Positions 26,501-38,326 of a stretch of DNA of 64,000 bases are shown here, piece by piece. The stretch covers positions 32,858,165 through 32,922,164 of the forward strand of contig OX424564.1 in assembly GCA_949152475.1 (NCBI GenBank), written 5' to 3'. This DNA is from Terebella lapidaria. Lineage: Eukaryota > Annelida > Polychaeta > Terebellida > Terebellidae. Each line of letters starts with the position of its first letter. Position 1 is the stretch's first letter. Both the position numbers and the translations under genes were made by a program. The notes beneath the pieces were generated by a model. The model searched no databases. It saw only the letters and a list, made by a program, of their open reading frames with translations, and was not told the origin of the DNA.

Positions 26501-28499
26501 TGTTACTCCCCACACTTTGTCATCCATCTGCTTGATCCCCCCCAAAACCAAACAAAACACAGAAAAAAACATTTGCTAAAATCCTTTCTCTCCTCCCCCC
26601 TGACAGAGGCAGGGTTCCCAAGGCAACTACATCGCCATGGCAACCAATTTAATCCCGACAATCGCCCCGCGTCCAAGAAGGTGTTTACTTTTGGCGCCTC
26701 CTCATTTGCCGCTTGTTAATTTGTGCCACGTTGTCGAGAATCGCAGTACAAGTTAAAGCGTCTAAAAGCTCGGGAGATCACTTTCAAGGGCAGATAGCTC
26801 ATCTATTTGGGATCAAGACTTGCGGAGAATTATTCCTCCTGCTGAAGGACGAGCTATGATCATGATTCCACGTGCATCATATAATCCACAAATTTGTCGA
26901 GTGCGTTGAGATAGACAATTGAGTTGGGATGCAATAGTCAGTGGTGAGTATTCAGGATGTTTTTGTGATATTGACGAAAAGAAAAAAAAAACATCAATTT
27001 TGTCCGACTTGAATATTCTCATCATAGATAAAACATTTAGTAACCATTTCATGAGTTTCATTTATTTGTGTACATGGGTATGAGAATAATTTGATACATG
27101 GCAATTGCAATAAATAATAAAATCAAACTAAAGAATAAAAAAATGTCAACAGTCTATGCTAAAGTCAAGGAAATATTTTGTTATTTTGTTTAACCTTGAC
27201 ATTTATAGGGACACATGATTAAAACACAGTAGACACATTGAAGTGAACAAGTGAAGATGAATAATTATATTGAATACGATTGCAATATTTTCTGATCTAC
27301 ATGTATTTGTATGTCTAAATGGGTGACCTGGTAAAACCAGTAATACATCAGTCAGATAGCAGAATCCTGCCTGACCCGTCACTTCACTAGGTAATATACC
27401 ACAGCTGAATAATGACTCTGTTAGCAAAAAAAACAAACAATCTAACAATATTGATGGCATCTAATATATATTATTATGATCAACACACATATGGCACTGC
27501 ATTCAAGTTGACTGCGAATTTTAATTGCTTGCATGAGTTAACCTCACATAATGTTAGCCCACATAATCTGATAATATTCAGCTAATTATTACGTTTAGAT
27601 GTGCCACGCATGTGTTGCCATGTAGGAGATGGTAGATGTAAAAGATAACAACCTTTGTTGGAGCGGTTTGAAATTTGTGTTAATTATCTAACTAGATCTA
27701 GATTAAAATGTCCAATATATATTATGAGTGTCGACTGTGTCATTAATACTGCAGGACCTGCATCATAGAGGACAAGATGCAAATAGGCATGTGAATAAAA
27801 AGTGAGCATAGGCAATAGCACCTTCCCAGAAACATCGCCCGGCCTTTGACGAGCGGCCCGCGGACACTTGAGTTCAAGCCCTTGCTGGAATTTCTCACCA
27901 GAAATGTTGTAGAACGTGATGATTTGGTCCAGTATGGCACAGTTTCGATTCCCCAGAAATCAAATACCGTGGCCCACATGAACTCCCCTCCCCCCCACCA
28001 CCCGATGGGTTCCAACTCAGATAACTCATCATCCCGCCATGGTATCACTATTTTCTTAATTATCTACTCTGTAGTGTACAGCCTAAAGCCAATGTAACCC
28101 CCAATGCCTGTTTCCATCGTGGCAGTCCGCATATGGCACGTCCCGTTTGGATATGGAACTGTGCGAAGCCAGTGTGGATCTCCAAGTTACCATTGTTTGT
28201 TGCCTAGAAGCCTCCACTCCATTAGCCCCATGATAACGAACAGATATCCAGATATTTTCTGATCTTAGGCATCAGGATTTCTGGGGATTCAAACTCTACC
28301 ACCGCCCCTGCCCCCCATGCCCCCCCCCCCCCCATAGCTGTTTTTCTGGTGATAATTAACAGAGCTCCGCACTGCGATGTGGCTTCACATTGTAGTCTGA
28401 GATCATCACCACTAAAATATGCCTGTGGAGAGCATAAAAAACAAAAATAAAACAGACGCATGAGACAAAAAAAGGAGGATTATCCAAAAATTAATGGCA

Positions 28500-28760
28500 T
28501 ACATATTGTTAATTGGCAAGCGGGCGCAGTCTGGGGAGTGTGTTATATACAATTAGCGAGGGTTGTCGACAGTGAGATGACAGCGTTCTACATGGAACCT
28601 CGCTCTAATTAGGCCGGCATCCGGTCTGGAGTTTTAATTATGGTCGCTGACGAGAGACAAAAAGCGACTCGGAGGTGGAGAATGGCTGGTGCTATCACTT
28701 GCCTACACCCGAACCCGAGATAAAACAGTCAGTAGACTCTAATTTGGCAACTTTTAATTT
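28500..28760. promoter_or_regulatory. Possible enhancer with paired homeodomain-type sites
   Basis: GTTAATTGG, ACAATTAGCG, TCTAATTAGG and TTTTAATTATGG lie within about 140 bases of CpG-containing sequence, followed by CTAATTTGG and TTTTAATTTAACTC. Function is inferred from site density only. Confidence 0.25.
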
Positions 28761-28985
28761 AACTCGTAGACAGGGTTTTGTTTTCTCTCCCATTTTCATT
28801 TTGAACTGCTAGGAATTCAGGATCCAGATCAAAATAATACATGAGTCACACCTCTAAATATTTTTGTTGACCGGCGTACATCCCCCTCCCCCTCCCCCCC
28901 CCTCTCCTTGTCCACTATACCCTAACCCCATAAAACCCTGCACCGACAGTTTTTATGACCCTGTCTGTCCTGGTAATATTAAGTT

Positions 28986-29018
28986 TGACCTCCTGACCTG
29001 TGACCTTGACCTTGACCC
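28986..29018. repeat. Five TGACCY half-sites in a row
   Basis: TGACCT occurs at 28986, 28994, 29001 and 29007, followed by TGACCC at 29013. Orientation is opposite to the cluster at 29740, about 720 bases away. Confidence 0.7.
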
Positions 29019-29739
29019 TATTCTCACTCAGTGCAGGAAAGCCTCCAGCTCAACTTCCAGCCAGAAAAAAAGGTAATTAACTGGATTCTCTGATCTGAAA
29101 TTAGACATGGGTGGCTGATAGAGGATGGTACCCGATAGCTCACGGCACCAGCCAAGCACTGGTGGTCCTGCTCGTGCTGCCAGATTAATTCCAAGCTTCC
29201 TTAGTTACCGAGACGGAGGTGTTGGTTACGGGTGATTTGGGAACTCACTGGATCCAGGTTTGATACAAGGAGGGGGGGGGGGGGGGAGGGATTGGTTTGG
29301 TGTCTGACCAGGAACATATAACTGCACTGATCAAAGACCAGATCCAGTTGGGATAACTATCTCTCCCTTTCCTTTCCTCTAGCTTTCTTCCTTTGCTTTG
29401 AAATGGTCTGTTTCTAACAAGCTGATCACTGACTGCCGCTATTTGCCACCCACCCCCTCCAACCAATAAGCCAAAGACAGAACTAGCCCTGGGGGTGTTT
29501 TGGTCAGCGGTTCACTCCCTATACTTGTGCCTTGCAAGAGCTAAAAACAGAAGTAGTGCCTGGCTCCAATTAATTGGTTGGAGTATAATGAGGCTGACCG
29601 GAAAGAGATGGTCTCCGCCAGCTTAGCGCCCGTTAGTTAGAAGCAATATAACATGGGGCGATGTATGGGCGAGTTCAGAGAAATATTAACATCCACCTTG
29701 TTGTCGGCTTTGGGCGAGTTTTGTTGTCACCGAGGTGTG

Positions 29740-29775
29740 GGGTCAAGGTCAAGGTCAGGGTCAAGGTCAAGGACA
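29740..29775. repeat. Six head-to-tail RGGTCA hexamers
   Basis: GGGTCA, AGGTCA, AGGTCA, GGGTCA, AGGTCA and AGGACA stand in a strict six-base period. AGGTCA is the nuclear-receptor half-site, and TCAAGGTCA is the extended form bound by NR5A/ERR-type receptors. This may be a binding cluster or a simple hexamer microsatellite. Confidence 0.75.
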
Positions 29776-32320
29776 TGTGTTCAAAAATAATACATTTGAG
29801 TCATATAAGTCAGATGTAATTTTTCATGAATATTTTGAAAGTTCTCTGTTGAGAAATATATGTCTTTCCTCAAAGTCAAATGTTCTGATACACAAGACTT
29901 CTAATATGGTACATCATGACGTGGGAATTCAGGATTGGCAGAAATATATCACAATTTATTTATTTCCGGTATTCTAGATAATATTGATCAACGATCAGGC
30001 CAAAGGAATGATTCCAAAGTTCATGCACATAAACAAGGAAATAGTGAAAACAGTCCAAATTCTGGCGTCCAAGTCCGCAGCACAATAATCTCCTTGCTTG
30101 TGCCATGTGTAGTGGTTGTATTTGACTTCGTTAATTAGTCAATCCAATCAGTAGAGAGAAGGGTGGGGGGCACCAGACGTATGACAAATGGACTGGTCGA
30201 AATCCTAGCGGGTGACGGGTGACGTGGGGTTGCACATCGTCTAACCTTCCACCCCCTCACCCCTCCTGCCTTCATTTGCACATGGGTAAATGACTGGTCG
30301 GTCCTTTTGAGGATGGAAAGTTTGCAGTGGGCACAATCAGAGTGAGGAGAGGGAATAAATAGATATTGAACAGGGAAGACACTGGGATTATTGCCGAATA
30401 TTAAAAAAGACGCTCGTCTAGAGCAGCATAGCTCAAGATTTCGACTGGAAGATATCGTTTTATCCGATGAGCTCCCTTGCGCTGTATAAATATTGGTGTA
30501 TTTCCCCCGTTTGAGGACTTTTTCCCCCGGAACAATAGCGACTTTTTTGGTGACAATTACTGGGAAGAACGAAGGGAAAAATTTGGTTAGCCGCTGCTTA
30601 GGGGGATAGTGAATGTATGTGTTGGAATTTGGGAAGATGAAGGTAAAATTGGGAATGGGGGGGGGGGGGGGGAGAGTTGGAGAAGTCAAATTGCTATGGG
30701 CAGTGTGACTGTCGGACCCCTACCAATAGATCTCCATTAGGCAGAAATATGACACTCCAGATGATTTTTTTCTCTGGCGCTCTTTAGGTGTTGTATGTGT
30801 AACTGAATATATAGGAATCTGGTCACTACACTGATGGGAAAAATGATTTTAATCTGTTTTTGCGCATGACGCCTGAGGTATGATGGGGGGGGGGGGGGTG
30901 AGGACACCCAAGATAAATTGATGTAGGAGATAAAAAGGGAGGGAATGGGAGAAAAAAGCAAGAATTTCGGAATTATGATGATGGGAAGAAAAACATAATG
31001 GAATGTCCAGTGGAAGATGTAAAGAGAAAAAACAAAGAAGGGACGGCCAGCTTTTTACCCCCTACCCTGCGACCCGCTGCTGGACCCTCGCTTGAAAGAC
31101 GCTAGGGGTCAGAGGTCGGGAGCAGGGAGGGGTCACATCTGCCTGGAGGTTCACTCGGCTGGGGCGAGGGGAGAAGCAACTGACCAGGGGGACGAAAACA
31201 ACTGGCAAATACCAGAAAATAAAACAGATAGCCATGTAATTAACTGGCCGGTTCTGGCTGCTTTGAACAGGTTGAGTGTCGTCTTGTGTTATTTTCTGGT
31301 GGGGGATTGATGGGAAAGCTTCTGTGCTGTATGTCTTTATGTTCTGACATCTGGGATGTGTGCTGGAATGCACGTTTGAAAAGGGAAGTGTTGGGGGGGG
31401 GGGGGAGGTGCAGGGAAAGGCAGTGTTTTATGTCCATTTCAAAGTTTTCTTTAATTAGACGCACCTTTTGTGTTTTTTGGCGAGATTTGATTTCACAGGT
31501 GACCAGTTGTCATAACTAGTTTGAAATTTCTCTTAGAATGAAAAAAAATGACATATAACGGAAGGTGATATAGATTTCAAAGAATTTTTTTTTCAAAACC
31601 GATGACCCCCATGAAAATGGCGGTGTCAATGTCAACGTTGGAATGTACGTTATATTAAGAAAACACACAATTAACATACGAAGGAGCATCACGATTCTAC
31701 TGTCAATATTTGAACAGCAAGACATCTTGTATGGACAAGAAGTTGGATCTCCTGACAGAAATGACGCAGCTTGTTAATTTATTCCGCAAGATATGTGTAT
31801 AACATTATGAGGAGACCCTCAAGCTTCCAGATTATACCGACTCTGTTTGCGAAGCTTGTTTAAGATGATATAGAATGTATTCACGCCGCATGGGGGAGAT
31901 CTTCGCACGACCCTACTTAAGGTGATGTATTCAGCGCAATTATAAAATGTTCATTTGTGTGGGACATCGTCAAACGTCAACGAAATATATACATAGATTA
32001 GACGATCGTTCAACCGCTGAATGAGAGAACAGTCATCAAATTTAATCCGCACTCAACAGAAAAGCGTCACGCACCATAGGACATGAATAAATGTGGCGTA
32101 GGAGAGATGTATAGCAGATACCAACACCTAATGGACGTCAGTACTGGCGACACACAGGGAAAAAATGGTGATTAAACATGAAAGTTAATTAAACAAAAAC
32201 AGACAAAGACTTTTGTCAGGTGCGCCCAAAAATGGTTTGAAATTTTCCACCGCGGTTATTTCTTTTTAAGGAGCTGTTGATAGCCAAGTCGAAGTTTCTT
32301 AAGGGTTGACGTTAGGTTGA

Positions 32321-32346
32321 GTGTGTGTGTGGGGGGGGGGGGGGGG
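32321..32346. repeat. (GT)n running into a G16 tract
   Basis: A GT dinucleotide run passes directly into sixteen G residues (32331-32346). Confidence 0.9.
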
Positions 32347-34787
32347 ATTGCTTCAGTAATGAGTCCCCTACCATGTTTGTCACTAATGCTAGCACATTAA
32401 CTGAACACAAGCCTCTTTTAATAAAGTTTTTTGGTGTCATGTTTAATTAAACATTGAAATTCCTAATAACAAGAGCTCTGTTCTTCAAGATAAATTGGAA
32501 GGGGGGAAATTCATACAATGGCAAGGTAGATACCAAGACAGGGGGGATTCCGTAGTGTACATGTATGTGAAGTTTTAAGGCTCGGTGACATATGGAAAGC
32601 CTAGAGGGTGATCCCAACGCAAACATCTCTCACGGAATTATTAAGAAATTGAAATGAAACCTTGGAAGTTTGAACGTATCACCCCCTTCCCCCCCCCCCC
32701 CCCCCAAAAAAGAACCTTCACACATCACGGTAAAGCGTAAAACAAAACACGACAAGACTGTTTGGTCTCTGATGTGTGCTGGAGTCGGAGTATTTGACTC
32801 AGTATGCGGTGAGTGCAGTCCCGGCTTTTGGCTTGCACCAGCGAATCTCACAGTTAATTGCCACCTCTCGAACAGAAAAAAACGAACAATGTTCATCTGG
32901 CATCTACATGTAAAAACCATTGAATACAGGAGCGACGTCGTTTGACAATAGTTGTACCGAGGGGGGAGGGGGGAGGGCGGGGGGGGTTGAGTGAGTAGGC
33001 GTCGTGTATATTTGTACTTCTAAAATAATGAGATATAACCATTTATGTGCTTTGATAGCCAGGTTTTCGGCCTTTGAAACACCACAAATAACATGGGTAT
33101 AAAAACATGTTTAGTATGTACATAAAAAAATTAGTTATCTTATATGGTATATCTGAGTTTTAAAAGCACAGAATGCAGCTACATGTATTTCCATTCATGA
33201 ATTGTTGTTTTCATATAACTAGAATATTCTAGCATTATGCTATATCATTATTACATACTCATTTAAACTTTGAATTAATAATACAAATTATGTTGCCACA
33301 TTTGTTAGAATTTTGATCCTGTTGCTGATAATATCAAACAGCCGACTACCAGGAGCCGAGGTAACCGATTGGGAAGAGAGAATGTATCATGTATTTTATG
33401 TCTGCAAAAAATTTGCTTTGTTCATGGCACGCTATGTATGTTATAATGAATAGCTGCTTTATTAGTCTGGGCAGCAGCCAATGATGTCACCAATGGAATA
33501 TATGCTGAAACACTCTTGTTGGTTATCTCTCGTTGGCGATCAAGAATGCCAAATGGTGAAGTTGAATAATTATTTCTCATAATTGCACACTGTTTGTTAT
33601 GAGCTTGGCTTGCGAGGAAATGAATTCATAAATGTTAAATAAATACTCCGGTGGCAAAGTCCTTTATTGATTCCATTCAGTTTTGCTTATTTTCCAGAAA
33701 AAAATTAAAGTTAATTTGATTCATTCAATTTAAATACAATCACCGCATAGATGTAGCAGTAACTGAATATCGATGAGGATTCCTGGGAAAACGGAGCATA
33801 ATTCTCTCGAATTAAGCACCTGGGATTTTACCCTTTGAAAATGATACCAGTCTATAATTGGGTTTAACACCACTTGTAGCAAACGTGTGGACTTGGTCTC
33901 AGCTAAACTTAACACATCTCGTATCCGCTGTTAACTTGGTTAACAGGTTGAAATTGCATTGTCACTCAGCTATAGCGAACCTACCAACAAATGTCACCCC
34001 CAAATGTGACAGAATTCCGAGTCACCCCTCCCGCCAATGTTCGTATATTCTGATCTCTGCCATATCCTGCGCTTATACCATTAAATAATAGCAAGTGCTG
34101 CATATAGAAAACCCATGAAACCATCATAATTTGTTTGCATAGAAAAGTAAACTCTTTTGTGATGTGTATAACTATATAATGCCATAACTTTTGCTCTATT
34201 GCGTGCAAAAATGACTTGTGCACTTTATCCCATCCAGCAGTGAACTGCACTATCCTCATTGTTTATAAGTGCTTGACTGATATTTTTCGATATCACGCAT
34301 TTTAATCTGTGTTTGACAAGTATTTGTGAAATGATTGCACATATTGCGCAGCATTGTTCAGCTGATAACATCGGGCTTTGTTGTTAGACAATAATTGTCG
34401 GTCATCTTTCCACGGCAAGCGTGCGGCGGACAGTTCTCTGCCACTTGTAGCTTATCTGGCGAGAGTGCTGCCACCTGGCGGCATCGAGGGGCAACAACTG
34501 ACAGCCGTCGTTCGGTCGTCATAACTCGACAGCGAGTGTTTGATCGCTACTCGTGGGTGAGAGGGAAGCATGAGTGGCCTTGAGAAGTGGCGTAAATTCA
34601 AGACTCGAGTGGAAAAGTGAAGAAAAAGAAGGTTGAACCCCAAACAAGGAAGTGGCGAGGAGAAGAAGGAAGAAATCATTGCGGACCGGGGTTCACATAA
34701 ATTCTTTGCCCCACTGCTAAACGAAGACGTCTTTGGGGGTTTTTTTTGATAGGCACTTCTGATCAACTGATTGGCTTGTGTGATCAA

Positions 34788-34829
<42 letters not shown>
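34788..34829. repeat. (CA)n microsatellite, about 20 units
   Basis: An uninterrupted CA dinucleotide run. Confidence 0.97.
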
Positions 34830-34832
<3 letters not shown>

Positions 34833-37099
34833 GATTTCATGCAGTAAGAATTATACACATATACGTGCCTTTTTCACCCGTTGAACACCAGCAGACGTAG
34901 TTTGAGTCACAGGTAGCCGACCAACTGGCACCTGCCTGCTACTCGCTTCTCTCAGAAGAAACGATTCATCCCTGATGTTTTGATTGTAATGTGGCACCCA
35001 GTCCGCTGTTTGTCATGTTTCTCACTCACCTGAAATCTGAGAGTAGATTTGATACCTTCGTCTATTTCCTGTCATCGGTGGTCAGAGACGCCCCCCTCTC
35101 CTCCCCCCTCCGACCCCCAACAAGGTTGTACAGAGGATGCAACTTTGTATCTGTCCTCCTTATATGTGGAAAAGAGAAAAATCTTCATTATGAGTGTAAA
35201 TTAATTTTGGGTAGAAAGTTTTTTTTTTTTCTGTTCGAAATGTCTGATTTTAAGTTTTAAAAATTGACATTAAAGATCCTACTTTAATGATTTCACTACT
35301 ACTGGCTACTTTATATTGATTCCTGAAACTGATTGTTCTTAATTTGAGTTCTATAGATAGTTGTTACTGACGTTAGTAGGCTGTACTGATGTATACAGTA
35401 TCAAGTCTCTGTGTTTGCCGCGTTTGGTCGTGGCGAGACCTGTGATCTCACATCTGACATGTCGCCCCTCGCTAAGGTGACGATTGTTTACTTGTGGACA
35501 ACGCTTTTGTGACCACTGTTTGCCTTCTTTCTTGACACCTTACAACTTTAGAAGCTTTCCTTCATACATACACACCACCCCGTCCACTCCTCATACATAG
35601 GTCTTCAATATACCATCCTTATACTCACCCCCTCCCCCTACCCTCTCTCTTCTCACAAAGACTGGTACAGCAAAGCTGCCATCATTACCCCTGAAGCCCC
35701 GACACCGGCAGTGCTAAAACAGAACACATCAAAACGCACTCTTTTAATTTTCACTCTTAATTCCGTGTATGTGCCTCTGTCCTTGGAAAAATTTTCACCT
35801 CAAGTCCCCAGAGTTCTATAGTTCTGCCGCTGACGATCTATCTGTCTTGCCACTTTCTTTTAGTTATTTTCTCTGAGTTTTGTCAGCAGAAACGAAAGCC
35901 TCAGTTAATTGGTGAGAAGGGCAGACAATACCACTTATACACTAGCGCTTCTGTTCTGGCGCATTAGGCACAAAGCCCTCCGCAATCGCACCCCAAATAT
36001 TCATTTACTCTTGATTTGGAGGTCGTTGGTGACCTTGAAAACGCAGAGAACAGAAAGTCATGTTCGTGTAGAATTGTATTCATCATCATTGACGAGAGGA
36101 GGTGGCGGCAACGCATTTACCCGGTGACAAAGTCGTAATCACCGCATAATATTTGTTCAAAGTTGCAGCGAATTGTCAGGCAAAAGGGCGGAAACGTGTC
36201 ATATTGTATTTCGTATGCTGTTCATTGACCATAAATCAACTGCACCTGAAACAGTTAATACGAATCCCCTGGACCTCCCCCCCCCCCCCTACCCCAGGAA
36301 CATCAACCCCCACCCCCAGCCTGATAATTAGTGCCCCCTTGTATGATTATGAGCTGATGGCCTCACCTAAGTTCCATTTCAAGTGCTATTTCTTTGTTTG
36401 CTGGTGGCATATAAATGCCATTTCAAGTCTGAATTGATAATTGTCACATGCGAAACCTTGAACATTCATATAAAGCACTGACAGTTGCTAGGTGAAAATA
36501 AGGTGTGCCTGAAAAAGTATTTAAAAAAGGAAACGTACATGAGAGTATGGACTTCTCACTTTAATATTATATATTTTGTGACAGTTTATACATTAGAGAC
36601 TAGTTTGGTGATCAGTCAGTGAACATGGTGGAGTCTTATCAACTTATAGTAAAATTTTATAATCCAATATGTTGAAGAGTTATGGAAGTTTTTAAAATCA
36701 TTTTAAATTTTAATTGCCCATGGAATGTTCCCACTCATATTTTTCCACCTAAGCTAACCATTGCTTCCTAAATGGCTTTCTAGTTAACTTCTGTTAACAA
36801 CCCAGTGGTCAAGCGAGCAGTTCACTGTCCCCCACAGAGACAGGTGACTTCTGACCACCAGGGACTCTACCTGACCACCCAGCTGACCCTCACACGAACA
36901 CGCAAACACCCGCCAACCTCATCAAAATAATCTTCCATGTTGATTCAAGTAAGGTCCATTGTCTTCCTCGCTCCAGTGTGAGCTGTGTGTAACTCTACAG
37001 ACAGTCAGTGAAACCACAGCCATCACACCTCACTAGGCACAAGTGCATCGGTCCATCCACAGGGCCACCTTGTTTTTACAGCAGCTCAACTTAGTGCAA
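34830..37099. other. No gene seen
   Basis: Non-coding. A CpG-rich pocket just upstream (34395-34600) ends near CTCGTGG|GTGAGAG, a weak possible donor. C13 at 36277-36289. Confidence 0.6.
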
Positions 37100-38200
37100 A
37101 CCAGCTATTTCTTTGGTCTAGCAGGATTGAAGCATTGCATCCCCGTACCACCCCCCAGTCATTAACTAACCCCCCTTCCCCCCCCCCCCCCCCCACACTC
37201 TTCCTGTCTGTGGAGTCAGACCCAGACTGGACATGGACGGCTCGAGAAGGCAGCGTGGGCTGCGGACTGGACACTCCATCTCCCATAGGTCTCCCAGATC
37301 ACTGGCTTGCCGTGGTCACGGGCAGGGCAGAGAAAACTCCGCTTGCTCCCAGCCTTGCTCTCAAAGACGATCCTACAAACCTCCGCATAAAGACCAACAG
37401 ACTGACGGACAACAATCGGAGAGGGGGACTCGTCAATGACCAGTGGACCTCGGCGATTGTAGAGCGGACTGTGGGGGTCTAGCGACTGACTCCACACACA
37501 CTGAGGATACCCGTGCTTCTCTCTCTCTCGCCCACAAGCCACGAGCCGGCTGCCAGGGTCTTGACTCCAGTGTCTTCGCTCTTGACTGGCCAGTGCCTCC
37601 TCTCGCTTGCTCGCTATTCTGTGGTCCGTTCTCAGCAGACCAACCCGCCACCAAGCGGCTAATCAGGGGTGTCATATCCACGGATGCTCACTTTGTTCAT
37701 CACCGCCCTGGATAAAACCTTAGTTCATGTCTCGCTTGGCCCAGAAACAGCTCCGAATGTTATTGCGGCCACTCGTGGGTCTTGCTCCAGTCGAGTGTCA
37801 CACATGGGGGCATTGTCATAGCGACGAGGAAGACGAGGCAGCGAATCAGAGAGAGGAGAGGAGACAAGCAAGGAATTATATAAAAGTTTTGGATTGAGTA
37901 ATGCAAATAATTTATGTGAGAAAAGGATTTGATAATAGATGCAGGCAAACTTTTCCCTTTGCATCCCCGCACATGTCAATGTCAAACTGTTTAGAGAACG
38001 TCAGGCAAAAAGATCACTTCTCGCAACATCCTGGAGAGATATAGATGTGAAACTGAAACAGACTTACGGAAGTGGACTTCCACCACGGAAAAGTTCTACC
38101 TCAGAGCGGGAGTTGTGCGTTTCTTGTCGAAGTTGGAGTACTAGCAACATCGGCTTGTGGGTCAGTCGCTGACGGGTGATAGTAAACACTCCAGCTAGGG
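37100..38200. promoter_or_regulatory. CpG-rich block upstream of the TATA-like box
   Basis: Noticeably richer in G+C and CpG than the flanks, with overlapping open frames on both strands that match no family I know. Such open frames are expected where stop codons are rare, so they are not called as genes. Position just before a TATA box and a splice donor suggests promoter-proximal sequence. An ATGCAAATAA octamer-type site lies near 37901. Confidence 0.35.
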
Positions 38201-38208
38201 ATATATAA
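38201..38208 (+). promoter_or_regulatory. Candidate TATA box of a ZFHX first exon
   Basis: ATATATAA lies at the 3' edge of a CpG-rich block (about 37.1-38.33 kb). About 30 bases downstream begins a GC-balanced stretch that ends in a good splice donor at 38327. TATA box, transcript-like stretch and donor in this order suggest a promoter; no initiation data are available. Confidence 0.4.
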
Positions 38209-38229
38209 CTTCCGCCAGCGGCAAACAGG

Positions 38230-38326
38230 ACCACAGGACTAGTCTTGAATGGATACGCTCTCGGCTATTGTGTCGTCGCTAACACTCTAGCCATCGGAAT
38301 ACTTTTGTACCTGCCGCTGTCTTGAG
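38230..38326 (+). other. Candidate non-coding first exon (5' UTR) upstream of ZFHX
   Basis: The start is approximate, set about 30 bases after the TATA-like box. The 3' end is the donor CTTGAG|GTATGTG. The exon holds one short ORF, ATG at 38249 to TAG at 38290 (13 codons). If joined to the acceptor at 53974 the intron would be about 15.6 kb. It is a plausible distal 5'-UTR exon because the coding exon clearly needs one, but no sequence feature ties the two together. Confidence 0.35.

Larger units (their letters stand above)
23571..34787. other. No gene seen; long desert with scattered CpG-rich pockets
   Basis: Contains CpG-rich pockets (about 24.1-24.75 kb and 25.0-25.6 kb), half-site clusters at 29 kb and poly-G/C tracts at 25707, 28321, 29272, 30657, 30885, 31393, 32331 and 32689. 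The open frames of 174 codons (25220-25744) and 184 codons (minus strand, 30135-30689) are low-complexity and cross G tracts. Confidence 0.6.

Noticed and set aside
27940-27962. tRNA B-box-like word (TTTCGATTCCCC)
   Set aside because: No matching A box or cloverleaf could be built around it by eye.
30135-30689. 184-codon minus-strand open frame
   Set aside because: Begins in the G16 tract (a Pro run), low-complexity, no family match by eye.
37135-37715. Overlapping open frames on both strands (up to 115 codons)
   Set aside because: Expected in CpG-rich sequence with few stop codons; no motif. Treated as promoter-proximal DNA.
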